A stretch of 64,000 bases of DNA from Ciona savignyi (GCA_000149265.1 CH001689.1:725876-789875); one strand, 5' to 3'; shown: positions 1 to 13,500, counted from the stretch's first letter. Program-made: numbers and translations. The notes: a model not told the origin generated them from the sequence alone.

Positions 1-160
1 AGTACAATGTGTATAGGTATTATCATGGCGTTTGTATAATTTTTGTTTCAATTCATCATTTCTCTGGTTTAAGGCGATATTTCCTTAATTTCTTTATGAT
101 TAGCGCGCGACTTACTATGACTTGAATGTTAAATAAAAAAGGATTAAATAAAGAAAAAAT

Positions 161-453
161 GAATACTCTATGAAAAAATCAGAATTTAATTAAACTTCAA
201 ACAATTAGCTTACTTAACACTTTAGATCTTAAATGAAACATTTGATTAAATGGAGAATAAATAAATACTCTTTTAAAAAATCAGAATTTAATTAAACTTC
301 AAACAATTAGATTACTTTACAATTTGGATCTTAAATGAAACATTTGATTAAATGGAGAATAAATAAATACTCTTTTAAAAAATCAGAATTTAATTAAACT
401 TCAAACAATTAGACTACTTTACAATTTGGATCTTAAATGAAACATTTGATTAA
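161..453. repeat. 102-bp AT-rich tandem repeat, about 2.9 copies
   Basis: A block beginning tcagaatttaattaaac recurs at 179, 281 and 383, exactly 102 bp apart. The repeats differ by only a few bases. The array lies downstream of the 3' end of the minus-strand OTU gene. No coding potential is seen in it. The rest of 1-735 is AT-rich and shows nothing else I can name. Confidence 0.9.
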
Positions 454-735
454 CAGACAAATGAATTAAACGGCTGAATGGTAATTTGGAATAAAATTTG
501 ATAAAAAGCCTTAAACAACCGCAATGTGTGATAGACTTGACCGCTAAACACAGACAAACACAACTGAAATGTATTGAAACAAAATTAATGTAGGTCTAAC
601 TAACTTTGGCAAATAATCTAATAATTATCCTCGTTGACAAATTCAAAAATGACTAAAATTTATCGCCGTAAAAAATAATTTAAATTTATCCGTAAATATT
701 ACTTTCATGTTTAGATTATTTGTTAAAAAATCTTC

Positions 736-2255
736 TTACTCTTGCTGCTGGTCTAAAAACGGTTCGTTCCATTCTGAAGGGCCCATTCCCGGCCCATTCA
801 TTATTCCAGCAAGTTTCTCTGGTCGCTGTTTTCCTGAAATGAAGTGAAGTTACTTCGTTGTTCAATTTCACTCGGCTCTTCGGGTTGTAAATAATGCGCT
901 AATCATTAACCGGACAGTGCGTCACTGAAAAAGGCAACTTTCCAACGACTCAATCTGAGAAGTGTATTAAGTGACTACGTGCGTGGTGAAACTGTTATTG
1001 CGACTGATTCCAACATCAAGTTCATATAACATGTGTATCGTGGCCGAATGGTTTACGAGACCGGTACATATGCCGAATTCTGTGCTACATCTGTCTTATT
1101 GACGATCCAGTCATGGATTCGAAACTTAGCCTGGTAATAAAAACAAAAACAAGTTTTATACACGGTCATGTGGGTGAATAATTAACGCGACCGATATACA
1201 TACCGACTCCTATATACTAAAACCATTCCTGGTGACAAGGCCATCATAGGTTTAAAACTTTAGGATTATTGGTCGTTGGTTCGAAACCAGTTCGGGATAA
1301 AAAATGAAGTAGTAAATAGACTGGGTGTGTTGCAGATAGGTCAAAGCCACATTGTCACGTACAAAAAGCAGGACTTGTTAAGACACGAGCGATTCAGGGT
1401 TCGAAGCAAGGCCCAGTATATATGTGTGAGAACGGTCAATGTAATCGATTCATATAAACAACAAGCGAAGGAACCAGTGACCCTGGATTCGAAGTAAGGC
1501 CCAATATTTATAAACATACACAGCATAAAAAACTAACCTTTATAGCAAATAACCCAATAGCAGCGGGGATATCACAAAAACAACGTACCTTTGGCTGATT
1601 GGCCGTGTTTATTGTGGCCTTTGAATGAATGGTTGTGTTTATTGTGGCCTTTGAATGAGTGGTTGTGTTTATTGTCCTCGACTTTGGCTGGCTCTGATCG
1701 TTGTGTCGGTGTCAACTCAAAAATGGTGAATTCCTGGTTGAGGTCAGTTGAATCGTCTTTCTCTACGCTCACGTACTGGTGGTCGGATAGCTTCGCCAGC
1801 ACCATTTGTTCATCACAGAGCTTTCTATTCGGCAACACTGTAAAATTCTTCTTCAACGTCACCAACTTGATGACGTAACCAAACGCTGACGCGGCCGCCA
1901 TCAGCATGACGTCATCAGCCCATTCTCGGTCGCAGGAATGGCGCTCCAGGTATTCGGACTTCGTCTCATTAGAGTCGATCGCTTTCATCCACTCGACTTT
2001 GCCTAGGCGTCGATTCGAGCGCAGGTACTTCACGCAAGTCTCCCTCACTTCGAACTCCGACACGTCCTCCCCTAGCAACCGGAGCTGGTGCGACACCGCG
2101 TGGTAGAGGCAGTTCCCATCGTTGATAATGGAGATGCGACGCATTCGCCGACTCTCAAGCATCTCGTCCAGACTAGTCATATCCTTGTAAGAAATAACAT
2201 GGCCCGAAGACCCGGTTTTCGGGCGCCTGTTAACCACATCTTGTATGTTATTCAT
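736..2255 (-). CDS. OTU-domain cysteine protease (putative deubiquitinase), two exons
   Basis: Exon 1 is 2255-1589 and exon 2 is 833-736 (TAA at 738-736). The join is phase 1, with donor AAAG|GTACGT and acceptor TTTCAG|GA, giving 254 residues. Seen: the motif DGNC with the candidate nucleophile Cys49, a WADDVMLMAA segment at about 112-121, and SDHQYVSV with candidate catalytic His159. This order and spacing is that of the OTU family, which cleaves ubiquitin from proteins. Residues 194-223 are three 10-residue repeats of the type HNKHNHSFKG, the last glycine being built across the splice junction. The tail from exon 2 ends FLDQQQE. Reading through the donor would add only four residues before a stop, so splicing is the better model. 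A TATAAAA on the minus strand (2363-2357) lies about 100 nt upstream of the ATG. No transmembrane segment is seen. Which ubiquitin linkage or partner it acts on cannot be told. Confidence 0.8.
834..1588. other. OTU gene intron with SINE-B copies
   Basis: The 755-bp intron holds at least two degenerate tRNA-like SINE copies in plus orientation (about 1035-1140 and 1165-1290). They are recognised by gccgaatggttta-type A-box remnants and atggattcgaaact-type B-box remnants. Short open frames on both strands here are repeat shadows. Confidence 0.6.
1589..1681 (-). repeat. 30-bp coding minisatellite at the end of OTU exon 1
   Basis: Three 30-bp units encode the His/Asn/Lys-rich decapeptide repeats. 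The first two are almost identical at DNA level; the third has diverged (HNKHGQSAKG). The array runs right up to the splice donor, so changes in copy number would alter the protein without shifting frame. Confidence 0.85.
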
Positions 2256-5200
2256 GGTTTAATCATTCTTAATACATCATTGCAGCTCTAAAATTCTTTT
2301 TTTTGACCTGCTCAAAGTGCAAATAAAAGTTAAAGCATAAAATGCCTCGAATCGCGTTTTATAGATTTTAAATATGTTTTACTGTGAATTTAAACACATT
2401 TATTTGTTTAGAGTATTATATTGTCCATTTATATTGCGTGTATTAATTCATCAATATGTACAGAAGATAAGTCATTTTAAAGTCACAATGACCAGCAAAA
2501 CGAATGTTTGTTTTCAAATTTTGTTTTACATTGTGTTTTTCTTTCCTCTGTTTACTGTTATTTAATCAATACGCCACTGACCAAACAAATAAGGATTTTA
2601 AATAATTTACATGAATTTTATCGTTCCATCATTATTATAAGAACAATACGTTTTCTATGAAATCCGGGCAACTTAATTAAGCAACGACCGTTGTTGAAAT
2701 ATACATTTGACGACCAATTATTACATCACAGATCAAATAAAAAGCAATTAGATTAAGTTGACTGTCCCTTTTACTGCTTACATATCTGTTGATTTAGCTT
2801 TGAGATAGGTTTGTGAAGTACTCGTTCGTAGAATTTATTTATAAAAACTGCTACAATGTGACATTGTGTAACTTGTTGCGCAATGGTACCAATACTGAGA
2901 AATTCCTTTTGTTGGCATTTTGACGTTGGAGGGGGTTCATGTTAGTATAATCCTCCAAAGCAAACTTAAGAGCTGACAACTTATCAGACTAAGCGCGTAG
3001 ACGTAACGTTGCGACAGCACCTAAAATTGTCATTAATCATTTTACCATCACGATATTTGATTTTACCGGGTTCAGTTTCGAATCCACTATAGGCTGGTTG
3101 CTGAGAACGATTTGTGTATAATTTGGTATATGTATCGGTTGCTTTTACCATTTGACCACACCACAGTACTACCAATATGATATTTGTAATTAGCTAAGCG
3201 CTGAATTCGTGGGTTGTACTTCGCAGTATTATTTAAATAATGGAACGAACGCCAAATGACAATGCAAAATTGAATTAAAACAAATTGAAGATTATAAAAT
3301 TTTAATAGTATCTTAATCTCCCATTGGTAAGCATAAAGTGACGAGTGTTTGCAAAAAAACGAGTCGCCACATTTACACTCGCTCACCGTCGGGTTGCCGA
3401 AGCAATTGTAGTGTGTTTTGTAGACTTGACACGTTTCTTCAATTTGGATTGAACCCATCAATCCACTCAGTTAAGGCAAGTCGCATGGTGGTACATACCC
3501 ACGCACACACACTTAAAGTAATCGATTAGTGTGGACAGTAAGATATGAAACAAATTTAGAAATTCGCTTTTCCAAAATGCTCTTTGCTCCAGCATACGTG
3601 CGTCAGACACGAAAAACCGAAATCAAAACCAGCCTTCGTATCCGCACGATATTAATTACCTGTGTATATCCCAGGACGAGTAAATCTCGTTCAAATATGG
3701 TTAGGCCTACTAGTATTTTTTTTGTATATCGGTAGTTTAGCAACGCCGTAAAACTTATAAGCCAAACCAATAATTGAATGTTTCTTTCTCTCTGAAATAA
3801 ATTATATCCCAAAGAATAGAGGACAACATACAATAATAAAAACTTTAGTGTTTTTTACTTGGCTTTAAGTTTCGAATGCGTGATGGGCCGGTCCACCACT
3901 AAACCGTTTTTAATTTGAGTGCTGTGTTATAAATTGGTCGCGGTAACCTATCGGTCATAACTGTTCCAAGCACCACATTCCAGTGCTAAACTAATATTTA
4001 CAAAAATGGAGACTTGTTAAGAATTCCTATTTTTACTTTTTTTATTATAACGATTCGGTATTTACTGGAATGTGGTGCTTAGAACAGTTATGTCCGATTG
4101 TTTTTTGTTATAGCGATTCTGTATGTAAATCAGACATGTTAACCATTCGGCCACAACTCTGCTTTGGTGAATAATCCTTTTTTACCAAGCCCAGTTTCGA
4201 ACCCATGATGGGCTGGGCATTAGGACAGTTTTTGTATAGAAATTGGTATATGTATCGGTCGCGCAAACCATTCGGACAGACGACCGAATAATCCTTAAAA
4301 AGAGAAAAATCGATAAATCACCAGAAATCGCCCTCACGTGGTTAAGGTATCTCTACTATACTCCCACCAAATCATCCGGTATTTTGCTCCAGCGATTACC
4401 CGTATAATAATGCTCCTTAACGTATTCGCAAAGTAATATATATGACAATTGTCCGTGTGATAACCTACTCGCGTTTTCTCATTCACAGGGTTAAAACATG
4501 AATATTCTATTCTATCTTAGTAAAGAAAAATCCTCAGAATTACTTACTGCGACGCGAAGAATTTACTCACCTAAAAATATCACAGGAAAATGCCAACCTG
4601 ATAAATACGTCCCTTTATAAAAATACTAGCATTACATCCACTGCTAGTATGTTTTTCTTTTAAGAATCAAGACTACCAGATGGTTGTGCGAACGAATATT
4701 TAACACCACCGAGTTATACACAACATGCCAAAAATACAAATATAGTAACAAGCCCACAAGTTTAAAACATATTTCGCTAATATGAAGGCTTAATCCTGCA
4801 TCACTCACGCCTGAAATACTTTGGCAACGAACTAAGGTGCTCTGGAAATACTTCTGTCAAACGACTTCACATAAAGGTTCCTAGAAAAATAACCTTAGAA
4901 TTTACTTCACTGTAAAACTTAACATTTCGTGTGCTTAAACAAACTTTTTCGAATACACATCAAATATAAACAGCAGTAAAAGTGAGACTGGCGGCAATAA
5001 AACTGTAATTAACCAACACCACATTTAAACTACTTGTTGTAAATGATTTACGGAAAAGCAAAGATACAGACACGCTTCAAAACCCTGTTCTAAAGCTAAA
5101 TCAACCACCGGTTAGACAATTGAGCAGAGTACTGTATAAATGGATTAAGGGACTTCTATAACTTAAGGGACATCTCAATCATGCACAACACAAAGCAATG

Positions 5201-5669
5201 AGTCATGCAATGGGCGCTGGGTAATCTGATTGCGCGTATAATAACTCGTATTTCCCACATATCCTATTCTATTCTCTGTCTAATGCACCCTCACAGCAAC
5301 CAGCACCAGCTATCGTATGGAATCTAATTAGCACTCGGGTGTCATAGTTCTGTCAATAATTAACGTCGAGTGTTGGTTTATGATAAAACAATGCCTCTTC
5401 ATCCTGCTAGTATACAAACCTGTTTCAAAGTAGCGTTGAAGAATAAGTTGACTTATTCAGACGATTTGCAAAGAAGCGATATAAAAGCCATATACAACAA
5501 AACAGGGTGCTCTGTACATAGGCAAAGATCGATTTCGTAATTTTTTTATTTGTTAACCGCGTGCAAAGGGCGATTTGAGGTTCATCGGCGAAAATGTCAC
5601 TCATATTCTCTGACGCATTCCAATGAGCGATGACGCGTTGTCAAATTATTACATTCCATGACATTGCAA
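2256..5669. other. Gene-poor spacer between the OTU gene and the lectin array
   Basis: No convincing exon was found. It contains minus-oriented SINE-B fragments (about 3060-3165 and 4178-4285, each with a reversed B box and the reversed gaatggttaa head) and a long-arm inverted repeat at 3957-4091. A SINE-A-like tail occurs near 5140-5300. The longest open frames lack domain-like sequence. Confidence 0.5.
3957..4091. repeat. Inverted repeat with 28-bp arms (hairpin)
   Basis: The left arm 3957-3984 and right arm 4064-4091 are reverse complements with one mismatch. They are separated by 79 nt of AT-rich sequence. The arms begin ataactgttc and the right arm ends gaacagttat. It may be a small foldback element or a folded RNA; no target duplication was identified. 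Confidence 0.75.
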
Positions 5670-5734
5670 TTTATTGTGTTTGACTCTTAAATAGTAGGAT
5701 CGTGTATGATAGGAAAATTTTTCCTCTCAGATGG

Positions 5735-6480
5735 TGAAACTTGGCGGACGTTGTCACACGGGCAATTGTCAGATTACCCCTTGTCCGCAGTCGGAGTTTC
5801 AAAGGTATTGCAGTGTGTTGATATGACCGAGATATTATCGTGGCCTTTTGTTTAACCCACTCACCCACTTGGAGCAGTGACATCAGCTAATCGCCTTATC
5901 CAAAGACATAACCATGTATATAGTCAACGATAGTCTTAACATAAACTTTCCGCTACCATCGGCTCTACGGACTAACAAGTTGGTAACTGGGGTTTAAGAT
6001 TTCTCATTAGGGCATGACTCCACTATCATCATGCAAAGACCTTTATAACAAAAAGGTTGTAAGTTCAATCAGAGTGACGAATGAAATTTGGATTTTTTGT
6101 TTCACAAAATGGCCGCGAGAGTTGGTGGTTAGCGACATCCATACCTGAGCGAATGAGTAGTCGTAAATTATGGAACGGTCTCCTGTCCAGTTAATTAACA
6201 AGATTGATTCTTGTGGTCTAGGTGACGAGCCCATCATGGGTTCGAAATATATCCCAGTAAAAATGTAACGGTGGTGTGAACGAATGGTTAATCTGCAAAT
6301 GGCCGACATTTTGCAGAATCGAAACTAGATGCTGTCTCATCGTTTGTGTACTTAGGCAAGACACTTAACGGGCGTTGCCTGAACCTAGTCGATAACTAAA
6401 ACTCAATATATTACGCACAACACACAGCGAAAGCTCCGGTAACCCTTATTGGGGCGAGATAATTTATGATTGCCCTTTGA
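5735..6480. repeat. SINE-rich leader of unit 1
   Basis: A reversed SINE-A fragment (about 5735-5990) is followed by a forward SINE-B (about 6205-6300, with the B box gggttcgaaa) and a truncated forward SINE-A (about 6310-6480). The same arrangement is found at 33683-34440, 41598-42360 and 60165-60940. The reversed SINE-A part is missing before copies 2 and 3. Confidence 0.6.
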
Positions 6481-7334
6481 TGGGACCACTGGACATGCCG
6501 AAACCTAAAGTATAGTGTGAAATATCATATACTAGCAAAATAAAATTTGTTTTTCTGGTTTTGTTTTCTAGCAATCATAGCCCCCAACGTAATAAATTGT
6601 GTGAAATGTTAGTCCACTTACAACAGGTGGTAAAAATGTAACCTATCTGGGGTGGTGATCATCAAATCATTGGCTGTGTTTTAGCCAATATGTATTTTTG
6701 CATCTAATAAATTGCCCCAAACCGCAAAAAACATAAGTGATTTTTTTCTTTGTGAAAAAGGGAAAATTGTAATTTGATTGAACTTTAAGAGGCGGCAGCA
6801 GCTTTTGTTTGTTTTATTTTTGCTAACATATAAAATATAACACATTTCGTCAACATAACATAAATCATTAGTTGGGCTTGTCAGGGGCCCAGTAGTTGAT
6901 TGAATATCCACTAAAAATGGATAATTCCAAGCCAATGTCAGTAAATGTAGTGAATATAATTATCTAGCGCAACAGTAAGTAGATTAATTATAAGCAAAAG
7001 CACAATAATAGTTACATCACGCAGGAAACTATAAATCGTGGGGAAACGCCGCAGACGTGACTTGCAACATTATGATTAATGTAGGCTAATTTATAAATAC
7101 CAAAGGTCTAGTTCAAACTGCAAGCTGATTTAGTATCTATGTAGCGGTTTTGCCATTATATATCTGGTTACTTCGATAATTAACTACGTAAATATACTAG
7201 GATGATGATTGCCTCTGTAGTACATCGACCATTTTGGTAAAAGTTACAAAAGGGTTAAGATAGATGTTTTGTTTATTGGTCAAGGCTGCATTAAACAATT
7301 TCTCCGACAAAAAGGTGTAATGTTAGACAAGGAT

Positions 7335-7341
7335 TATAAAT
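7335..7341 (+). promoter_or_regulatory. TATA box of lectin copy 1
   Basis: TATAAAT lies 70 nt before the exon 1 ATG, within an upstream block conserved in all six copies. Copies 1 and 6 share this wider spacing because of a short insert (tgccttagttttaaagaa) in the leader. Confidence 0.5.
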
Positions 7342-9269
7342 TACCGTTCTACAGAGTACGTTGCATGTTAGGTTAGGTATTTGCCTTAGTTTTAAAGAAT
7401 AATTATGAACCTTGTTCGCTTTGTTGGTTATTGCATGGGGTTTAAACATTGCTGCATCAGGTAAGGTTTAATTTTGTATAAAGTAACAGTACACGAGGGT
7501 CTATAACTGTATACAAAACTGCCGCAGAGAACTAAATTTGTGTGTTAACGCCCCCCGCATTTTCCCATTCACGGGGGTAAACAAGATTATGTTATGTAAA
7601 ATAAAGTACGTTTTTTGGTTAAATACACGTTTTTTGTATGCTTTTATCGGCTAAGTTTAAAGCATGCATTGGCCTTGTTACGATGTTCGTGTTTTAAAAT
7701 GTATGCAGTACATAAATCGATTCCGATAACCATTCATACACACGACCGTCTATTATAAGACTTTTAAACAGGCTAAATAACAAATCCGTGATCGACGTGT
7801 TACTAATATCTTTTTAGTCGAAAATTATGTAGATTACATTAGACCGACCGCATAGCTTAATTATTAGACACGAAACTGGTCGGTAGCTATTAGGTTGTAT
7901 TCTATGGTATTGCACTCAACGGGCCTTGCATTAGCCCATTTAATGGGTTCTGCTAAATTGAAGGAACATGTGAATCATACACAACATACTGCAATAACTG
8001 CGGTAACCTATGGTGGGCGCGAGGTAATCTGACGATTGTCCATGTGTTAACTCCCAAGGTTTTCCCATTTTTACCGAGTTAGGTATTTGACCTTACGATA
8101 AAAACGCCACCCAGAACCTTTTTGAACGAAATCCAAGATATCTAAATTTTGAACTTCTTAATTATAACAGAGCTACCAACTTCCACCAGCGGACGCCTTG
8201 ATCTAAAATTTCCCTCGGATTCGCCAACGAGAAGGGCATTCATCGCTTACAGGTTGTGTCTGGCGTCTGTACCCATTTTTGTTAAAGCCACAGTAAGAAC
8301 TCGTGATCCATCTTTGCCGTACACATTTAAAGTAACGGTCACCGACATTTTTATCCACGGGTTTGATATGGAATTGCAGCGAACTGACCAGTCCTCAGGC
8401 TGGAATGCGGATCTTGTCATGAATTGGGTGTTTTACTCAGGTTAGTATGCGGCTTTAGTATAATATACTAGTTGAAGTCCTATTAAACAATACCCGCTCA
8501 AAGACTTTTTTGAATATTTATTTTTTTACCGGGCTGGGTTTAGAACTCTTATCGGCAGGTCATCAAGAGCGTTTTTTATACAGTTAATACATGTTAATGG
8601 TAAGACTGCTTCGTATACAGCATTCTATTTTAAGCTAAAAGTTTACTATTAGAGGTTTTAACATTTAGGTGAAAAAATATTTTAATTCTTATTTAAGACT
8701 AAACAGAAGGAACTGACAATCATCGGATTTTTCTTCGTGTTCACCACAAAGTTACCGGAGCTATTTCTGTGTGTAGTATTTAAATCAGCCGTTCTTTCAG
8801 ATTTAGTACCAACCAATAATCCATTGGTTCCAGAGATCGTCCGCTAAGTGCTTTCCATAGGACAACGTATTATAGCTAGCGAGCAGTTTCGATCCTACGA
8901 CCTTTGGGCTGACGGCAAAGCGAATGATGCCGTTCGACAGGAACACGGGATATTTGATTTTGAATGAAGATTAAAGGATTTATTTTGACAGGTGGTAACG
9001 GAATAATGTATGGTAACCTCTACATTTGGATGCCTACTCCTGGAATTCAAACCGTCCAGACGAGGGCTCAATCTAAAAAATCCTGCGAAAAATATGGTGG
9101 AACGTTATTAGACATTATGAATAGGGAGATGTATTACAAAGTACATAATTACGTCAACGCCACGTATATAAGAGGAGCCCACTCGGAAAGTTGGACTGGG
9201 ATGAATTTCGACCAAGGGGTTTGTGCCAACCCTGTTTATATTCATTACTATATTATAAGCTTTATTAAT

Positions 9270-9560
9270 GGATATGATAGGATAGGGTCTATATTCATGT
9301 TTATCGCCGTGAATGGAAAAACCATGGAGGTTAACACATAAGCAATCATTAAATCACCTCGCGCCTACCGTCGGGTTACCGAAGCTATTGCAGTGTGTTG
9401 CGTCTGATTGAGACGTTCCTTCAATTTTGTAGAACCCATTTATCCGCTGGGTTCAAGCAATGTCCGGTAAGTACCTTGCCCAAGGACACAGCCGACTATC
9501 CAGCGACCAGTTTTGCACCCTTAACCCTTGGGCTAAAAAGTGAAGCACTTAACAACCAGG
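9270..9560 (-). mobile_element. SINE-A copy in intron 3 of copy 1
   Basis: The SINE is reversed: an aggatag-type tail comes first, then the body with the caggttacc/ccgaagct-like segment, and the tRNA-like head last. The equivalent copy is at 63727-64000 in unit 6. The versions in units 2, 4 and 5 (15183-15320, 36535-36680, 54155-54290) are internally deleted. Confidence 0.65.
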
Positions 9561-9930
9561 CTAAATCTGTCGGACTTGATAATGTGACTTGTTAGTATGC
9601 GTATATTTGGCGACTTTTGCTTTATTTGCCATTATTAAATAGCCTACTAGGCCACAAATGAATAAACTAAACTAAACTTATCACCCATATAATTTAAGAT
9701 AACATGTAATTGAAAAACCTTTTAGGTAACCATTACATTTTTTACATAACGGTTTTTAACCAAATTTTTAACAAAAGATTCCTCTCAAATATAGCCTAAC
9801 TTCTGCCAACAAGAGTTTTAATACTATAGCAATAAATTGTGGTCTGTCCGCCTTGTCTGTAGATGACACATTTAAGACTTTCTACACACAACTCAACACT
9901 GGCGTCGTTAATCAATTTCAGACTGAATAT

Positions 9931-10150
9931 CTTGGTGGGTTAGTGCGTCGCCTCTTAACCTATAAGAGACGGGTTCAAAACCGATTACTAGCTAATCAGT
10001 TGTGTCTTTGAGCGAGAAATTTACCGGATATTAACTGAACCTATAGATAATTATTGGGTTCTTTAAAAATTAAAGAAACGTCTCAACCATGCGCACACTC
10101 TGCAATATCACCAGTAATCTGACGATTATCGTGTGATAACGCTCCTTTAC
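9931..10150 (+). mobile_element. SINE-A copy, intron 3 of copy 1
   Basis: The head cttggtgggttagtgcgtcg is followed by a degenerate body. The copy recurs at 28499-28740 (unit 3) and 37022-37210 (unit 4). A reversed SINE-B follows at about 10165-10265. Confidence 0.6.
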
Positions 10151-10582
10151 ATATTTTTTTTTATTTTTTTCGGGCTAACATTCGATCCCATGACCGTCTT
10201 GTCTGTAAGACCGTTTTTTTATAGTTGGTATGTGTATCGGCCGGATTAACCATTCGGTCACACATCTGCCACGCGACTGTACCCTTAACATATTAAAAAA
10301 TTAACCTGACCATTGCGTATGTGGTAACACCCTCTTGCACTTTCTTGATCTCAAGCTTAGACATGATAATCTTATACCATCTCAATTCTGCAGATCAATA
10401 AAATGTTCACGAGCTCAGGCCAGCAAGCCTACAACGGAAAGTGGCGGCCATACTACCCAAATTGGGTTTCAGGATTCACAGTGGTGTTGCTTCGAGTTAA
10501 AGATGTCAGCAGCAGCGGACTACAAAACCACCCAGGAGGGAGCGCTTTTCCCACACGCGATCTCTGCACTATGCTGTTGTAG

Positions 10583-13500
10583 GGAACATTACGGTCGTAT
10601 AGCTGAATGGTTAACGCGAGTGATACATTTACCCTTTGTAATACTGAAAACTGGGCTTGGTGACGAGCCCATCATGGTTCAAATCCTAGCTTACTTAAAA
10701 AAAATAACACAAAAAAGGGCAACAACGTAAAAGAATGATCGTAGAGAACCAACTGGTAAAGACTAATTTTGCCTTGTTCTCAACGCGTTTTAAACCCTCG
10801 CGTTTTGTAATAGTCACCTAGACACCGAAACACTGCCAACTGTATAAAAAAAAATTTATTATTATTGTTTCTTTTGTTTTTCGGTATTAATAATCCCAAT
10901 TAATGTATATTATTTGAGAATGTCAACTTTTCAGTAAATAACGCTGAGGATATAGCTACCTATAGGATATGCATGTTGTATCCCTGTGAATAGAAACGCA
11001 CAAGGAGTATTAATTTGTCTTTTTTTCCAATGCCAATCGCTAAGTTACCAAACTCCATTGTGTACGATTGCGTCGTTTAATGGCTTTTTACAGAGTGTTG
11101 TTGTGTTCTTTTGCAACCAGTACGACGACATCACTTTTTCAAAAAATGGCTAGGGGATAGGATAGAATATATTTACTAGCAAAATCGCCTGAACCTAATA
11201 AATGTGCTCAAACTGTAATTACGTTTCAAACACAACGCACTGCAATACCTACGGATATCCGGTGGTGGGAGAGCGGTAATCTGACAGGTCTTAAGGAATC
11301 TAAAAATGTGTACATTAACTTAAAAATCAAAAATTACTTGTTAAACATATATAGTATAGAATTAGCGTAAAAGGTGTGTTACGCATGTGGGGTCATTTCG
11401 CCGTATCATTTGTAGTAGTAATGGATGCGTAGGTGTGAATCGCTTAATACGTAGTGGATGTAATATAACCTTTTAGAATGAGATACATTTTTAGGGGATT
11501 TTGATGTCCTTATTAAGTTAGGTTGCTTAGTTAGTTGGCCCTATCGTCTTAAGTTGTATTTAATTAGGTAACATACTTAAATTAAGAGATATTGGTAAAG
11601 TTTAATTTGTTAGCATAATTGAATTACGTTTTGTTGGCGAAATAAGCTTTTAAAGCCAGGAAACTTAAAAAAATCATCTCATCAGTTAACAAAAGGTGGT
11701 TTTATACATTGGTCTCTCTACAAATTTGCATTAACTGACTTTTTGTATTGTTTTGTATGTGGGCCATATTATAATGTAGCATAGGCCATATTATGGGTTC
11801 GAAACATATCCCAGTAAAAAATGTAACGGTAGTGTGAACGAATGGTTAATCTGCAAATGGCCGACATTTTGCAGAATCGAAACTATAGACGCTGTGTAAT
11901 CGTTTGTGTACGTAGGCAAGACAATTAACGGGCGATGCCTGAACCTAGTCAATTTATTTGTTAAACTAAAACACAATATATTACGCACAACACACTGCGA
12001 AAGTTCCGGTAACCCTACAGTGGGGCGAGATAATTTATGATTGCCCGGTAATATCACTGGCCGAACCTAAAGGGTAAAATTTCATACGCTCGCAAAATAT
12101 AATTTATTTTTCTGTGCTCTTGTTTTCTCGCAATCATAGCCTCCAAAACGCAATAAATTTTGTTAAATGTTAGTCCACTTACCAAACATGGTAAAAATGT
12201 AACTACCCCACCTATCTGGGGTCTTTGACTGTTTTTAGCTAATTTGTTTTTCGCATTCTAATAAATTCTCCCACACCACAATAAAACATAAGTAAACGAT
12301 TTTGTTTTCTTTGTTAGAAAATGAAAAAGAACTTAATTAAACTTTTGGAGGCGGTAGCAGTTTTTGTGTGTTAAATTTTTTGCTGACATACATGCCCACG
12401 GGCCAAATCCGGCTTGGCCTGTCGGATTTTTTTCTGGCCCGCCGGATGTATCGACATGTTGTAAGACTAAATTGTGATGTCACAGCTACATGCTAAACTA
12501 TGATGTCACAGCTATATCTGTGCGTCGCTTGACGAAACAGTGCTTTCTGCTTTTACACAGTAATGTACCGTATTTCTATCTTTTTATCAACAGTGACAAC
12601 TGTATGTAAACTGTGACTCAATCTATTGGTCAGCCAGTCTAAGAATGGTTTAATTTTGGTCCCTGATTTAAAAAGTGTTTCCACCTCGGTGTAGACCTTT
12701 AAAAGGAATATTTGAAATTATTGCATGCACTTAAAACCCTGCACTTAAAAATGGCATTATTTGAATTAATATAACCATAGTTAGTAGCCTATTGATAAGG
12801 CGTATATGTGAAAAAGCTATAGCAACACGTTTTTTAGTTTGGAAAAATGCGTCGTAAAAATGTTGTCCACTGGGTTACCATGTATACGTTTTTTCCTGTA
12901 GATAGTAAATCGTATAGTTTTTTTATTGAGGTAAAGTACGAATCCTTGCAGAACTGATTCCTAATACCGTTTTTAAATAGTTGGTATATGTATTGGTCGC
13001 GTTAACCACTTGATCACCCGATCGACAAAGGGGAATCGTATAAGCGGTTTCATATTTGCAAAAATTACCAAGTGTGGCCATCGGGAAATGCTGTATTCAG
13101 CGGCTTATGCGCGACATCTACCGTTCGAAGTAATTATCAAAGAATTTAAAAGAAGAACGGAGACAAGGTACATTCGACAAGTTATAAACTAAACTGCCAA
13201 TAATAGGAAATTAAATACGCACAGCATTGTATATCCACTGAAAATAAATCGATCAAAGGCATTGTCAGTAGTGAATATAATGTTCTATACTGCAACAGTA
13301 AATAGATTATTTTATAAGCAAAAGCACAATAATACTTACATCACGCAGGGAACTATAAATCGTGGGGAAACGCCGCAGATGTAACTTGCAACATTATGAT
13401 TAATGTAGACTAATTTCTAAAGACCAATGGTGTAGTTTACAGTGAAAGCTAACGTAGTGTCTACGTAGCGGTTTTGCCTTTATATTTCTGGTAACTTCGA

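Larger units (their letters stand above)
7405..10582 (+). pseudogene. Lectin copy 1 (H-type-lectin-like + C-type-lectin-like), frameshifted signal exon
   Basis: Exons are 7405-7460, 8171-8440, 8992-9218 and 10394-10582 (TAG). Exons 2-4 are open and join in phases 1, 1 and 0. Exon 1 is 56 nt instead of 55: a third T at 7420-7422 throws the signal peptide out of frame, and no upstream ATG exists in the corrected frame (a TGA sits there). Apart from this the copy would give the 246-residue family protein. Exon 3 ends in NFDQG, as in copy 6, rather than the NFDPT of copies 2-5. Exon 4 starts INKMFTSS and is the most divergent of the five seen (WRPYYPNWVSG in the middle). The extra T is a homopolymer expansion, so either true decay or a consensus error is possible. 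Intron 1 holds a truncated forward SINE-A and intron 3 a reversed SINE-A. Confidence 0.7.

Noticed and set aside
3087..3461. 124-codon minus-strand frame upstream of the array.
   Set aside because: It is partly a reversed SINE-B, with no domain-like pattern and no splice or promoter support.
9964..10030. Idea of an additional lectin exon in intron 3.
   Set aside because: The open stretches there are SINE-A, and exon 3 joins exon 4 in phase 0 without needing another exon.
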